A DNA stretch of 64,000 nt from Pleomorphomonas carboxyditropha. Lineage in GTDB: Bacteria; Pseudomonadota; Alphaproteobacteria; Rhizobiales; Pleomorphomonadaceae. The notes beneath the pieces are model-generated. The model saw nothing but the letters and a program-made list of their open reading frames with translations. It had not been told where the DNA came from and ran no database searches. The position numbers were made by a program, and so were the translations under genes. Position 1 is the first letter of the stretch. Each line of letters opens with the position of its first letter. This document shows positions 9,871 through 21,908 of the stretch, piece by piece. The DNA is taken from contig NZ_NQVN01000001.1 in NCBI RefSeq assembly GCF_002770725.1, forward strand, positions 558,001 through 622,000, given 5' to 3'.

Positions 9871-10707
9871 ATGCTCGCCGAGGCCCTCCTGTTCGCCGTC
9901 GCCCGCCTGACCTCGCCGAGAAGTCGCGCCGCCGTCATCCGGGATGCCGTCGGGCTCTGGGCGCGCGCCCGCCGCTGCCGTGCCGCCTGGGCCGAGCACG
10001 AGGCGCGGACGCGGGCGGCGATCGACCGGGCGATCGACGGCGTCGCGGTTCGCCGCACGGCGGTGGTGCTCGGCTCGGGGCTGCTGCGCGACGTGCCGAT
10101 CGACCGGCTCTCCAGCATGTTCGACAAGGTGGTGCTGGTCGACATCGTCCATCTGCCGACGGTGCGGCTGAAGGTATTGCTGCGCCGCTATCCCAACGTC
10201 AGCTTCATGACGCGGGATATTTCCGGCTATGACCGGCTGGCCGAGCAGTCGTGGATCAAGCTCGCCACCGGGCAGGACGACCTCGGCGTCCGCCTCGATC
10301 CCCTAGGCTTTCTCCGCAAGATCGATGAGCTCGATCTGGTGATCTCGGCCAACGTGCTGTCGCAGGTTGCCGTCGGCGCCCGGAAGCGCCTGGAAGAGAA
10401 AGACCGGAAGGCCAAGGACCGCAAGGCGCGCTTCATGCCGGAGGATACGGTGGCGCAACTGGTCGCCGGCCACCTCGACGGTCTGGCGCAACTGCCCTGC
10501 AAGACGGTGATCGTCACCGACGTTTCCTATGTCCGGCGCCGACGCGACGGCACCATCGTCGACACCGGCGATCTTTTATACGGCGTCACCCCGCCGTTTC
10601 CCTTCGACACCTGGGATTGGCCGGTGGCGCCGTTCGGCGAGGAGGCGGCGGACGAGGAGCGCGTTCACCGGGTGATCGCCGCCGAGGACGTGGCCGTCGA
10701 CCTGTGA
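9871..10707 (+). CDS. Uncharacterised protein with a Rossmann-like core
   Basis: I do not recognise this 278-residue protein with confidence. Visible are a basic N-terminal helix, a glycine-rich strand-turn VVLGSGLLRDVP (about residue 66) followed by VVLVDIVH, which resembles motifs I and II of SAM-dependent methyltransferases, and a charged stretch KRLEEKDRKAKDRKARF near residue 173. Later segments KTVIVTDVSYV and GDLLYGVTPPFPFDTWDWPV could form the remainder of a Rossmann sheet. No signal peptide or membrane helix. It lies 16 bases after anmK, so it is probably cotranscribed. Methyltransferase activity is only a guess. Confidence 0.7.
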   Translation: MLAEALLFAVARLTSPRSRAAVIRDAVGLWARARRCRAAWAEHEARTRAAIDRAIDGVAVRRTAVVLGSGLLRDVPIDRLSSMFDKVVLVDIVHLPTVRLKVLLRRYPNVSFMTRDISGYDRLAEQSWIKLATGQDDLGVRLDPLGFLRKIDELDLVISANVLSQVAVGARKRLEEKDRKAKDRKARFMPEDTVAQLVAGHLDGLAQLPCKTVIVTDVSYVRRRRDGTIVDTGDLLYGVTPPFPFDTWDWPVAPFGEEAADEERVHRVIAAEDVAVDL

Positions 10708-10788
10708 CGGGCTATGGATTTGTTTCTATATATAATTCGTCGTCACGACCTGCGCGGGTGAACCATCTCGGAGCGGAAAAGACTCTCC

Positions 10789-11649
10789 TCAGAACCGCCC
10801 CTCGGTGGGCTCCACCCACCAGCCGGGGTGGTCGGCAGCGAGACGCGCGCCGGCCATTCTCGCATCTGCCTCATCGTCGAACAGGCCGAAGCAGGTGGCG
10901 CCCGACCCCGACATGCGGGCAAGCCGGACGCCCGGCAGATCGGCAAGCGCGGCGAGCACGTCTGCGATCGCCGGGGCGATGGCCTTGGCCGGCGGCTCGA
11001 GGTCGTTGCGCGTCCCGGCGGCGAGGAAGGCCGCGAGGTCCGTCCCCGTGCCGAAAGCGGGCAGGGCGGGAAGCGGCGGATTGTCGCGCCGCCCGAGCGC
11101 CCGGAAGACGGCGGGCGTCGATACGCCGACGCGCGGATTGACCAGCAGCAGGCCGAAGGCGAGCTTTCCGGCCGTCGGAGCGATGCGTTCGCCAACGCCG
11201 GCGACGCGGGCCGGCCGGCCGTCGAGGCACATGGGCACGTCGGCACCCAGCGACAGGGCCAGGGCAGTGATGGCCGGATCGTCAAGTGAGCGGCCGTACA
11301 GCCGGCAGAGGCCGCGCAGGGTGGCCGCCGCGTCGGCCGAACCGCCGCCGATGCCCGAGGCGACGGGCAGGCGCTTCACGAGGCCGATCGCCAGCGGGTC
11401 GGTTCGTCCATCCAGTTCGCGGAAACCGCGCAGGGCCCGCAGCACGAGATTGTCGCCATCGGCGCGGAGATCGCCAGCCATCGGCCCGTCGATGACGAAG
11501 CGGTCGGCGTCGCCCGGCGTCAAGGTCACCGTGTCGCCGATCCCGGCGAAGGCGACGAGCATGTCGAGGTCGTGATAGCCGTCGGGCCGCCGCCCGACGA
11601 CATGCAGCGCGAGGTTGACCTTGGCGCGGGCCTCTTCGACGACCGGCAT
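10789..11649 (-). CDS. ispE: 4-diphosphocytidyl-2-C-methyl-D-erythritol kinase
   Basis: GHMP kinase of the MEP isoprenoid pathway; it phosphorylates CDP-ME at the 2-hydroxyl using ATP. Seen: AKVNLALHV with the catalytic lysine at residue 10, RPDGYHDL, the ATP loop [16 protein letters not shown] at about 94-109, the acidic residue in LGADVPMCL, and the C-terminal glycine motif [12 protein letters not shown]. At 286 residues it matches the family. The frame runs upstream into the TPR gene, but the start at 11649 fits the domain. Twenty bases separate it from the upstream TPR gene on the same strand, suggesting an operon. The gap 10708-10788 to the convergent unknown gene holds no clear terminator. 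Confidence 0.95.
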   Translation of the reverse strand: MPVVEEARAKVNLALHVVGRRPDGYHDLDMLVAFAGIGDTVTLTPGDADRFVIDGPMAGDLRADGDNLVLRALRGFRELDGRTDPLAIGLVKRLPVASGIGGGSADAAATLRGLCRLYGRSLDDPAITALALSLGADVPMCLDGRPARVAGVGERIAPTAGKLAFGLLLVNPRVGVSTPAVFRALGRRDNPPLPALPAFGTGTDLAAFLAAGTRNDLEPPAKAIAPAIADVLAALADLPGVRLARMSGSGATCFGLFDDEADARMAGARLAADHPGWWVEPTEGRF

Positions 11650-11669
11650 TTCCCGTCGATCCCGGCCGG

Positions 11670-13460
11670 TCAGGGCGTCGCCTGGGCCGGCTTGGTGTCG
11701 ACGGTCTCGGCGGCGGCCTTGCCCGTGCCGTCTTCCGCGAGGCCGTGCTCGAGCTTGGCCTCGATCTTGGCGAGGTCTTCCGGTTCGGGCTTGCTGGCCT
11801 TGGCGTGGTTCCACTGGAAGCGCGCCTCGATGCGGCGGCCGACCTGCCAGTAGGCATCGCCGAGATGGTCGTTGATGGTCGGATCGGACGGCATCAGCGA
11901 CACCGCCCGTTCGAGCTGGCTGACCGCCTCGTCATATTCGCCGAGCTTGTAGTGCGCCCAGCCGAGGCTGTCGACGATATAGCCGTCGGTCGGGGAAAGG
12001 CTGACCGCCTTCTCGATCAGGGCCATGCCGTCCTTGAGGTTCATGCCCTTGTCGATCCAGGAGTAGCCGAGGTAGTTGAGGACCAGCGGCTGGTCGGGCT
12101 TGAGTTCCAGCGCCTTCTTGAAGTCGGCTTCCGCCTCCGGCCAACGGTTGGTCCGCTCGTAGGTGATGCCGCGGTTGTAGAACACCTGCCAGTCCTCGGT
12201 CTGCGGCTGGCTGCCGATGGCCCGGATGGTCCGCGTATAGACGTCGGCCGCCTCGGCGAACATCTTGCGCGTCCTCAGGATGTTGCCGAGGCCGTTCAGC
12301 GCTTCCTTGTCCTTCGGGTCCTTGCGGATGACGCGCCTCAGCGTGGCCCGCGCCTCGTCCACCTTGTCGAGCGTGTTGTAGTCGAAGGCGATCATGATGT
12401 CGGCGTTGCGCCGGAGCGGCGAACGGGCGGAAACCTTGTCGAGAATGGCGATCGCGTCGTTGGGGCGGTTCAGGCGCTCGAAATTCTCGGCGAGCGTGAT
12501 GCGGGTCATGTCGTCGTTTGGATCGAGCGCCAGCGCGAGCTGCAGGAAGATGACGCCGAAGTCGTTGGTATCCTCGCGCACCACGGCGGTGCCGAGGCCG
12601 GACAGGATCTCCGACGCCCCCTCGCTGACCGTGCGGACGCGGGCGGCCGGCCGGCTCTTGGCGTTGATGATGGCGGCCACCTCCTTGAGGAGCGGATGGC
12701 CGGGCGCCGAGGCCAGCGCCTTGTCGATGGTGGCCTTGGCGGCGCCATAGTCGCCGTTTCGGGCGAAGGTGCGGGTGGCCGCGTCGATCACCGACACCGG
12801 GCCGTCGTCGATGGCGAGCGCCGCCTTGAACTCCTCGGCGGCCACCTCGCCGCGGCCGGCAACCGAGGCGATGAGGCCGGCGTGGTAGTGGCGGAAAAAC
12901 AGATACCATTTCTCGCCGTCGAGCTTGCCGAGGCGGGCGAGCGCGTCGTCGGTCTTGCCGGCGCCCTGTTCGGCCCAGGCCGACAGGATTTCGACGGCCA
13001 GGGTCAGGAGCGGCCCGGAGCGCGCATGCTGGAAAGAGGCGATCGCGTCGGTCCAGCGGCCGGCTTGGAAGTCGTCGAGGCCGATGGTCAGGGCGGCGAT
13101 CGGGCTGTCGGCGTCGATGGCGCTCAGCCGCTCGGCGAAGGTGCGGACTTCCGTCAACTCGCCAGCGGCGATGTAGAGAGACAGGGCGCGTTCGAGCAGG
13201 AACTTGTCGTCGGGCGCGTCGAGCAGCGCCGACGCGAAATAGTCGGCCGAGGCGCGATAGTCGGCAATGCTGCCGGCCAGGCGGCCGGCGAGATAGTTGC
13301 CTTCGAGCGAGGAGGCGATGGGCAGCCCGGTGTCCGGCTGCGCCGCCACCGTGCCGCGCGCGCCGGCCGGTAGCGGACCGGCGAGGGTGAGGGTGGCCAG
13401 CGCCGCTCCGAGAAGGGGTCCCATGGCGAAGCGTCTGAAAGTCGGCCGGCGTAGCATCAT
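11670..13460 (-). CDS. Exported tetratricopeptide repeat protein
   Basis: A 596-residue protein with an N-terminal export signal (RRPTFRRF, then a hydrophobic run [19 protein letters not shown] and an Ala-rich cleavage region) followed by about nine TPR units covering nearly the whole chain, for example [20 protein letters not shown] and [23 protein letters not shown] arrays mediate protein-protein contacts, here probably in the periplasm or at the envelope. The gene lies directly upstream of ispE, an arrangement I have seen in related genomes (knowledge). The ATG pair at 13458-13460 and 13455-13457 and an internal ATG at 13426 are all possible starts; the first keeps the positive charges before the hydrophobic core. 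Confidence 0.85.
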   Translation of the reverse strand: MMLRRPTFRRFAMGPLLGAALATLTLAGPLPAGARGTVAAQPDTGLPIASSLEGNYLAGRLAGSIADYRASADYFASALLDAPDDKFLLERALSLYIAAGELTEVRTFAERLSAIDADSPIAALTIGLDDFQAGRWTDAIASFQHARSGPLLTLAVEILSAWAEQGAGKTDDALARLGKLDGEKWYLFFRHYHAGLIASVAGRGEVAAEEFKAALAIDDGPVSVIDAATRTFARNGDYGAAKATIDKALASAPGHPLLKEVAAIINAKSRPAARVRTVSEGASEILSGLGTAVVREDTNDFGVIFLQLALALDPNDDMTRITLAENFERLNRPNDAIAILDKVSARSPLRRNADIMIAFDYNTLDKVDEARATLRRVIRKDPKDKEALNGLGNILRTRKMFAEAADVYTRTIRAIGSQPQTEDWQVFYNRGITYERTNRWPEAEADFKKALELKPDQPLVLNYLGYSWIDKGMNLKDGMALIEKAVSLSPTDGYIVDSLGWAHYKLGEYDEAVSQLERAVSLMPSDPTINDHLGDAYWQVGRRIEARFQWNHAKASKPEPEDLAKIEAKLEHGLAEDGTGKAAAETVDTKPAQATP

Positions 13461-13688
13461 GGGCGAACAATCCCGTCGTCGGTTCGTGGCGGCGCGCCAC
13501 CATCGCGGCGTCCGAAACAGCCGGCCGCCGACTCCACTAAAAGGCAAAATGGCGGCAAAGGCGTGGCGCTTCAAGCGCGGTGTCGCCTCGCCGGCCAAGA
13601 AAGTCGCCGCCGTCCATTGCCATTGCATTCCAGCCGGCAAAGTTCGAAATGAAGCGTCGAACAAACCGAATGCCGGACGCCCCCTTTC

Positions 13689-14375
13689 ATGAATATCGCC
13701 TTCCTGCTGGTTCTGCTGCTCGCTCTGGGCGCCTGGCTCATCCGCTGGCGCGGCGCCAGCCTGCGGAGCGACATCGACGCCATCGCCCGTAACTACGGTC
13801 TCTTGGCCGGGCTGGGAGTCGTCGCGGCGCTCGCGGTCACCGGTCGTCTTTCGCTCGCCGCCGTCGGCGTGGCCGTGCTGATCTGGCTGTATCGAGCGGG
13901 GCTGCTCAGGACGCAACGGCGCGGGCGGCGCGGCCAGCCGGTGCTGCGTTCGCCGATGGTCGAGGTGGTGGTCGAGGGCGACGCCGTCGGCGGACGGGTC
14001 GTCGCCGGCGCCTTCCGGGGCAGCGACCTCAATCGCCTCGGCGGGGCGGAGCTGTCCCGCCTCTACGCCGAGACGGCGCGTGACGGCCGCAGCCGCGCTA
14101 CGCTAGAGATTTATCTCGACCGCCGAATGCCCGGATGGCGTGAGAACATGCAGGGTGAGGCCGCATCGCGGGGCCGTCGAGCGGCGAATGCGGGCGCCAT
14201 GAGCGAGGAGGAGGCGTACGAGATCCTTGGGCTTCAAAAGGGCGCCGGAGAGGCCGACATCCGGGCCGCCCATCGCCGGCTGATAAAGCGGGTGCATCCC
14301 GACCAGGGCGGCTCCACTTTCCTGGCGGTACGTATCAACCAGGCCAAGGACCGGCTTCTGTCCAAACATGTCTAG
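13689..14375 (+). CDS. Membrane-anchored J-domain protein
   Basis: A 228-residue protein with two hydrophobic helices near the N-terminus (about 1-16 and 36-62), a basic linker RTQRRGRRGQ, and a short C-terminal J domain from about residue 176. The Hsp70-stimulating tripeptide HPD is present in RVHPDQGGS, preceded by EEEAYEILGLQKGAGEADI. The layout matches the TIM14/PAM18-like or DnaJ-like membrane proteins of alphaproteobacteria, which would recruit DnaK to the inner face of the membrane. The Shine-Dalgarno is weak. It diverges from the TPR gene across a 228-base gap in which I see no further gene. Confidence 0.85.
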   Translation: MNIAFLLVLLLALGAWLIRWRGASLRSDIDAIARNYGLLAGLGVVAALAVTGRLSLAAVGVAVLIWLYRAGLLRTQRRGRRGQPVLRSPMVEVVVEGDAVGGRVVAGAFRGSDLNRLGGAELSRLYAETARDGRSRATLEIYLDRRMPGWRENMQGEAASRGRRAANAGAMSEEEAYEILGLQKGAGEADIRAAHRRLIKRVHPDQGGSTFLAVRINQAKDRLLSKHV

Positions 14376-14492
14376 CTCCCGTTACGCAAAAACAGTGGGT
14401 GCCGTTGACTGACTGTGCTTGTCGCGCCGGCTGAAAGGCGGAGACGTGCCTTACGGATCGGACGCGGGGCGCTCCGACCGCCGGAGGGGCGG

Positions 14493-16145
14493 TCAGAGCC
14501 TGATCGTGAAACAGGCGAAGTCGTTCTTCTTCAGGGCCGCGCAGGCGCGGTTGGCGGCCTTCTCGTTCTCGAAGCCGCCGAAGCGCGCCCGCACCACCGT
14601 CGAGCCGCCCTTGCTGAACGCCTCGGCGAAGGGACTGGCGGCGGCAAGCTGCGGGGCGGCCGATTTCGCCTTGTCGAGAAGGTCCATGGCGGCGGCCTTC
14701 GAGCCGACGGCGCCGATCTGGATGTACCAGCCGCTCCGCTGGCGGGTGGAGGCGGCGGCCGGCGCCTGAACGGCGTCGGTCATGACGTTGGCCGGCTCGG
14801 CGGACGCCACCTCGACGGTTTTGCCGGCGGCGCGGCGCGAGTGGACGTCGGCGCGGGCGACGAGGTCGGCCATCGGGTCGCTCTGGGGCGCCGGACCGAT
14901 GTCGGCGAAGGCCTCGGCGGCGGAGGACGGCAGGTGCGCGTTGGCAAGGCTCGCCGGCAGGGTAGCCGTCGCGAGGCTGACCGGCTCGGGGGACGGGGCG
15001 GCGGCGGGAGCGACGACCGGCGCCGGCATGGCGGCGACTTCCGTGGTGTCCGGAGCGACCGGCGGCAGCGGCGCCGCCGGGGCGACCGAGGCGGTCACCA
15101 GGGCCGGATCGGGATCGGCGTTGCCGGCGTCGGCGGTCATCGGGCGCGGCAGCGGCGCCGGGTGCGGCGGCAGCGTCGAGGCAACGACGAGGCGGGCCGG
15201 CTCGGCCGGCGCCGCCGCGCTGGCGGCCGCCACCTTCGGCGCGTTCATGGCGTCGGCCACGAGCCGGTCGTCATAGCCGCGACCACGCGAAGCCTTGGGC
15301 AGGTAGGTGTTGACGAGCTGCACCATATGAGCGTCGCGCTGGGCGGCCGTCTTGCCGCCCATGACGACGGCCATGATCTTGCGGCCGTCACGCTTCACCG
15401 AGGTGACGATGTTGAAGCCGGACGCGTTGACGTAGCCGGTCTTGATGCCGTCGACGCCGTTGATGCGGCCGAGCAGGTTGTTGTGGCTGCCGATGGTCCG
15501 GCCGCGGAAATTGTAGGAGCGGATCGAGAACAGCGGATAATATTGCGGGAAGCGGGCCTGCAGCGCCACGCCGAGCTTCATCATGTCGCGCGCCGACGTG
15601 TACTGGCCGGGATCGGGCAGGCCGTTGGCGTTGCGGAAGCGGGTGTTGGTCATGCCGATGGCGCGGGCGGTGCGCGTCATGCGGTCGGCGAAGGCCGGCA
15701 CGGAACCGGCGACATTTTCGGCGATGACGGCGGCGGCATCATTTGCCGAGCGGGTGATCAGGCCCTTGATGGCGTCCTCGACGGAAATCGTCTCGCCGGC
15801 GCGCAGGCCGAGCTTGGTCGGCGCCTGCCGCTGGGCGAGCGCGGAGACGCGCAGCGGCGTCGAGAACTTGAAGCGGCCCCGCTCCAGCTCCTCGAAGAGG
15901 ACATAAAGCGTCATCATCTTGGTGAGGGAGGCGGGATAACGGCGGGCGTCGGAATTGGCCTCGTAGAGCACCTTGCCCGAGGCGGTATCGACGACGATTG
16001 CCGCGTATTTCGAAGGAACGACCTGGCTTGGGAATTCCTTGGCCGCGATGGCGACGGTGGAAACGCCCGTCGCGATGACGGCGACGGCGGCGGGAGCCGC
16101 CATGCGGTGCAGGACCTTGGAAACAAGACTACGCAAACTCGACAA
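14493..16145 (-). CDS. D-alanyl-D-alanine carboxypeptidase (S11) with C-terminal SPOR domain
   Basis: Penicillin-binding protein that trims the terminal D-Ala of peptidoglycan pentapeptides in the periplasm. All active-site motifs are present: SLTK at 73-76, SAN at 133-135 and KTG at 235-237. After the catalytic domain comes a Pro/Ala-rich linker (about 270-460) and a SPOR domain of about 75 residues beginning GWYIQIGAVGS, which in other proteins binds denuded septal glycan, so this enzyme may act at division sites (inference). The start is a TTG at 16145, chosen because AGAGGG lies seven bases upstream and it gives a signal peptide with positive charges; an ATG at 16103 would leave a signal without them. 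Confidence 0.92.
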   Translation of the reverse strand: MSSLRSLVSKVLHRMAAPAAVAVIATGVSTVAIAAKEFPSQVVPSKYAAIVVDTASGKVLYEANSDARRYPASLTKMMTLYVLFEELERGRFKFSTPLRVSALAQRQAPTKLGLRAGETISVEDAIKGLITRSANDAAAVIAENVAGSVPAFADRMTRTARAIGMTNTRFRNANGLPDPGQYTSARDMMKLGVALQARFPQYYPLFSIRSYNFRGRTIGSHNNLLGRINGVDGIKTGYVNASGFNIVTSVKRDGRKIMAVVMGGKTAAQRDAHMVQLVNTYLPKASRGRGYDDRLVADAMNAPKVAAASAAAPAEPARLVVASTLPPHPAPLPRPMTADAGNADPDPALVTASVAPAAPLPPVAPDTTEVAAMPAPVVAPAAAPSPEPVSLATATLPASLANAHLPSSAAEAFADIGPAPQSDPMADLVARADVHSRRAAGKTVEVASAEPANVMTDAVQAPAAASTRQRSGWYIQIGAVGSKAAAMDLLDKAKSAAPQLAAASPFAEAFSKGGSTVVRARFGGFENEKAANRACAALKKNDFACFTIRL

Positions 16146-16694
16146 TGGACCGCCCTCTTAACGCCAACCCGGGGACTTCGTCCGTGCCGCTCGGCTGGAA
16201 CGAAGCCCAATCGACCCGTTCTCCATCCCCTGAGCCCAACGGGCAACGGTCGCAAAATTAGCGGCAACGCGGTTACGGAAGCGTAAAGTTTGAATCGACT
16301 TTTCCGGATTCGTAGCGTCCCGAAACAGGACTCGGCATTTTTGGGGGAGTTCGAGGCGAGATCGGCCCGGGTCATGCGAAAAGCTGGGGGCTGCCAGCGA
16401 TTCACCATATTGCATCATGGCTTGACCTAAGCGAAACTCCTTACCAGATACAGACAGACAGATCGTCGGGCCCGTCACAAGTGCGTGGAGTGTCGGGCCG
16501 GACTCCAGATTGGAATTGCGCCCCCGTTGTCCCTGATTCAATATGAGCCAATGATCGGCAAGATCGGGGCAAGCAATCGGAGGGAAAAGGTGGTTGAGGC
16601 GGTTCAGGCTGGCGTGACGGGAATGGCACCGGCAGATGTTTCCTGCGCCTTGCCGGACTGTCGTTCCGTGGCCGGCAGGTGGACCGACGGGAAG
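16146..16694. other. Intergenic region between the carboxypeptidase and clpS
   Basis: A 549-base divergent gap. The clpS frame remains open back to about 16485, but no upstream start has a better ribosome site. TTGACC at 16422-16427 followed 19 bases later by GATACA is a poor promoter candidate. I see no RNA gene, strong hairpin or repeat. Confidence 0.5.
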
Positions 16695-17060
16695 ATGGAA
16701 GACGAGACGCGCCGTTCGGTCCTTTCGGCCGACGACGAGGACGGGGAGAGTGGGAACGGGTCTGACTCGGGAACCGGAGTAGCCTCCAAGGTCCTGACAA
16801 AGACCAAACGACCGAGCATGTATCGCGTTCTGATCCTGAACGACGACTACACGCCGATGGAATTCGTGGTGCACATCCTGGAGCGTTTCTTCAATAAGGG
16901 GCGTGAAGAGGCAACCCAGATCATGTTGCACGTCCACCATCATGGGGTGGGGGAATGTGGCGTCTATACCTATGAAGTCGCCGAGACCAAGGTGACACAG
17001 GTGATGGACTTCGCGCGCCGCCATCAGCATCCGCTTCAGTGCGTCATGGAAAAAAAGTGA
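16695..17060 (+). CDS. clpS: ATP-dependent Clp protease adaptor ClpS
   Basis: Adaptor that binds N-degron substrates and hands them to ClpA. The core from about residue 33 is typical: [17 protein letters not shown] with the substrate-gating residues, [17 protein letters not shown] and the end [11 protein letters not shown]. The N-terminal 30 residues are acidic and flexible, as in the family, where they enter the ClpA pore. ATG at 16695 gives 121 residues with GGGAAG upstream. clpA follows after nine bases, so the two are cotranslated. Confidence 0.95.
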   Translation: MEDETRRSVLSADDEDGESGNGSDSGTGVASKVLTKTKRPSMYRVLILNDDYTPMEFVVHILERFFNKGREEATQIMLHVHHHGVGECGVYTYEVAETKVTQVMDFARRHQHPLQCVMEKK

Positions 17061-17069
17061 GGGTCCATC

Positions 17070-19478
<2,409 letters not shown>

Positions 19479-19513
19479 ATCCAGGCGGCCGAAGGTCAAT
19501 TATGTCGAGAGAG

Positions 19514-19545
19514 ACGGCGCGATCCAAAAGGTCGCGCCGTTTTTC
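19514..19545. terminator. Rho-independent terminator between clpA and the hydrolase gene
   Basis: A perfect 9-bp stem ACGGCGCGA/TCGCGCCGT (19514-19522 with 19532-19540), a 9-base loop and TTTTT on the plus strand. It ends on the first base of the convergent hydrolase stop codon, so it serves clpA and possibly both genes. Confidence 0.85.
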
Positions 19546-20291
19546 TATCGAGCGAAGAAAGCCGCGACGCCTTCCTTGAACACCTTGTCGCCGGTGGCTC
19601 GCATGTGATCCCGATTGGGAATGTCGAGCACCTCGGCGCCGGGGATCATGGCGGCGAGTTCGGCGGCCGAGCCGGCGACGGCGTCCCTGGTGCCGACGGC
19701 AACCAGCGTCGGAACGGCGATGCGGGCGGTTTCCGCCGGGTCGATGGGGCGGCCGTAGCCGCGAATGCAGGCGGCGAGCGCCGGCCGGTCGGACCGGGTC
19801 TGGTCGGCGAACTGGCGATAGCCGCGGCCGACCGGATCGGCGACGTCGTCGGGGGACGGGGCGAGCAGGGCGGCGGCGATCGGCTCGCGGTCGAGGCCGG
19901 TCTTCGCCATGGCGCCGCCGATGCCGCCGAGCACCAGTTTTTCCAGACGGTCGGAATGACGGACGGCGAAATCGACGAGGATGCGGGCGCCCATCGAATA
20001 GCCGATGGCCCGGACGCGTTCGAGGCCGAAGTGATCGAGCAGCGCCTCGACGTCGCCGGACATCTTGTCGAGGCGATAGTCCTCGGGCTCGTGGAGCTTG
20101 ACCGAGCCGCCGTGACCCCGGTTGTCGAGGGCGATGGTCCGGTAGCCGGCCCGGACGAGCCAGTCGATCCAGCCGGTGTCCAGCCAGTTGACGCGGGCGC
20201 TGGAGGCGAAGCCGTGGACGAGCACCACCGGCTGGCCGCTGCCCTCATCGAGATAGGCGAAGTCGCCGTCGGCGGTCGAAAAGCCCGGCAT
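19545..20291 (-). CDS. Alpha/beta-fold hydrolase
   Basis: A 248-residue cytoplasmic alpha/beta hydrolase. Seen: oxyanion-hole motif VLVHGFASSA, the DNRGHGGS turn, the nucleophile elbow GYSMGA, a later aspartate region VAVGTRDAVAG and the catalytic histidine in NRDHMRATGD. Esterase, lipase-like or thioesterase roles are all possible; no substrate can be named. ATG at 20291 is preferred since GGAGG lies eight bases upstream; longer starts at 20306 and beyond overlap that site. It converges on clpA and diverges from the zinc-finger gene. Confidence 0.9.
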   Translation of the reverse strand: MPGFSTADGDFAYLDEGSGQPVVLVHGFASSARVNWLDTGWIDWLVRAGYRTIALDNRGHGGSVKLHEPEDYRLDKMSGDVEALLDHFGLERVRAIGYSMGARILVDFAVRHSDRLEKLVLGGIGGAMAKTGLDREPIAAALLAPSPDDVADPVGRGYRQFADQTRSDRPALAACIRGYGRPIDPAETARIAVPTLVAVGTRDAVAGSAAELAAMIPGAEVLDIPNRDHMRATGDKVFKEGVAAFFAR

Positions 20292-20421
20292 GGGACGAAC
20301 CTCCATCGCGCCGGCGGCGCCGTTCCGCAAAGTCCCGAGCTTTTGCCGCAAAGGGACTGTTCTTGTTGTCATCTTGCCGGTATGCTTCGGGAACTCACGG
20401 ATTTCAACAAGGGTATCGTGC

Positions 20422-20667
20422 ATGGCCGACACTTTCGTGCCTCATTTCGCCAACGACGCCGGGGTGACGACCATCCGGATTGGCGCGAAGGAATTCATGT
20501 GCATCGGCGCCAAGCCGCCCTTCGACCATCCGCACATCTTCCTGGAAATGGGAGATGACGTCGAGGTGGTCTGTTCCTATTGCTCGACCGTCTATCGCTA
20601 CGATCCGTCGCTCAAGCCGACCGAATCGGAACCCAAGGACGCCGCGTGGCAGCCGAAAGCGGCCTGA
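20422..20667 (+). CDS. Zinc-finger (CHCC type) protein related to complex I NDUFS6
   Basis: An 81-residue protein with the pattern C-x9-H ... C-x2-C seen as MCIGAKPPFDHPHIFLEMG and VVCSYCSTVYRY, matching the zf-CHCC domain (PF10276 family). In mitochondria the homologue NDUFS6 is an accessory subunit of complex I that binds zinc; alphaproteobacteria keep a small homologue. A role in NADH dehydrogenase assembly here is inference. The ATG at 20422 is set by the domain size. The FAD monooxygenase begins 20 bases downstream. Confidence 0.88.
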   Translation: MADTFVPHFANDAGVTTIRIGAKEFMCIGAKPPFDHPHIFLEMGDDVEVVCSYCSTVYRYDPSLKPTESEPKDAAWQPKAA

Positions 20668-20687
20668 TCCACGCCAAGGATGGAGCT

Positions 20688-21887
20688 ATGCCGGATCACT
20701 TACCGGTGGTGGTGGTTGGGGCCGGAATTGCCGGCCTCACGTTGTCCTTGTGTCTTGCGCGGGCCGGCGTGCGGGTCACGGTGATCGACAGGGCGCCCGA
20801 ACTGAGGGAGGTCGGCGCCGGTCTGCAACTGTCGCCCAACGCCTCGTCGATCCTCTTTCACCTCGGGCTCGGTTCGGCGCTCGACGCCACGGGCGTGCGG
20901 CCGGAGGCGGTGACCATTCGCGACGGAGCGAGCGGCCGCCTCATTCTGCGCATGCCGCTCGGCGAGGCGATGGTCGAGCGCTACGGCGCGCCCTATATCG
21001 TCATCCACCGCGCCGATCTCCAGGGAACGCTGCTCGCCGCCGTCGAGCAGGAGCCGCGCGTCACCCTGCATCTCGGCGTCGACATCACGTCCATCGGCGA
21101 GGATGAAGGGGGCGTGGCGGTCGAAGGCCGCGAGGCGGGCGAGCCGGTGCGTTTTGCCGGCTGCGTGCTGGTGGGCGCCGACGGCGTCCGCTCCATGGTG
21201 CGCGAGACGGTGATCGGCGGCGGCCCGGCGGTCTACACCGGCCGCACCGCCTGGCGCGCCACTTTCGAGGCCGAGGGCTTCTTCGCCCAGTCCTTCCGGC
21301 ACAACGAAACCGGCCTCTGGCTCGGCCGGCATGCCCATCTCGTCCACTACGCCATCGATGCGGGACGGGAGATCAACCTCGTCGCGGCCATCGACGACGC
21401 CTGGAACGACGATGGCTGGGACGTGCCGGGCGACCCGGCTCAAGTGCAGGCCGCCTTCGAGGACTGGCCGGAGCCGGTCAGGAAGCTGGTCGCCATGCCG
21501 GACAACTGGCGGAAGTGGGCGCTCTGCGAGGCGCCGCGCAACACGCCATGGACCAAGGGGCGGACCGTGCTGATCGGCGACGCCGTGCACGGCATGCCGC
21601 CCTTCGTCGCGCAGGGCGCGGCGATGGCCATCGAGGATGCGCGCGTGCTGGCCAACGTGCTGGCGGCCGGCTTCGGCGACGATATCGAGGAGCGGCTCGT
21701 CGAGTTCGCGGAGGGGCGCAAGGCACGCACCGACAAGGTGGCGGCCGCCGCGCGGCGCAACGGGTTCGTCTACCATCTCGGCGGAGCGCCGGCCAAGGCG
21801 CGAAACCTCGGCATGCGCCTGCTCGGCGCCGAGCGGCTCTTCAACAACATGGATTGGATTTACGGCTGGCGTCCGGTAGAAGGCTAG
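20688..21887 (+). CDS. FAD-dependent monooxygenase (salicylate-hydroxylase-like)
   Basis: A 399-residue flavoprotein of the aromatic hydroxylase group. Seen: N-terminal dinucleotide fold VVVVGAGIAGLTLSLCLA, the DG motif in VGADGVRS, and the second FAD motif LIGDAVHGMPPFVAQGAAMA. Such enzymes insert one oxygen atom using NAD(P)H; the aromatic substrate is unknown. The start has AAGGATGGAG before it; the longer open frame from 20580 overlaps the zinc-finger gene. An MFS gene follows after 21 bases and may be cotranscribed. Confidence 0.9.
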   Translation: MPDHLPVVVVGAGIAGLTLSLCLARAGVRVTVIDRAPELREVGAGLQLSPNASSILFHLGLGSALDATGVRPEAVTIRDGASGRLILRMPLGEAMVERYGAPYIVIHRADLQGTLLAAVEQEPRVTLHLGVDITSIGEDEGGVAVEGREAGEPVRFAGCVLVGADGVRSMVRETVIGGGPAVYTGRTAWRATFEAEGFFAQSFRHNETGLWLGRHAHLVHYAIDAGREINLVAAIDDAWNDDGWDVPGDPAQVQAAFEDWPEPVRKLVAMPDNWRKWALCEAPRNTPWTKGRTVLIGDAVHGMPPFVAQGAAMAIEDARVLANVLAAGFGDDIEERLVEFAEGRKARTDKVAAAARRNGFVYHLGGAPAKARNLGMRLLGAERLFNNMDWIYGWRPVEG

Positions 21888-21908
21888 TCCTTTCCACGGA
21901 TTCCCACC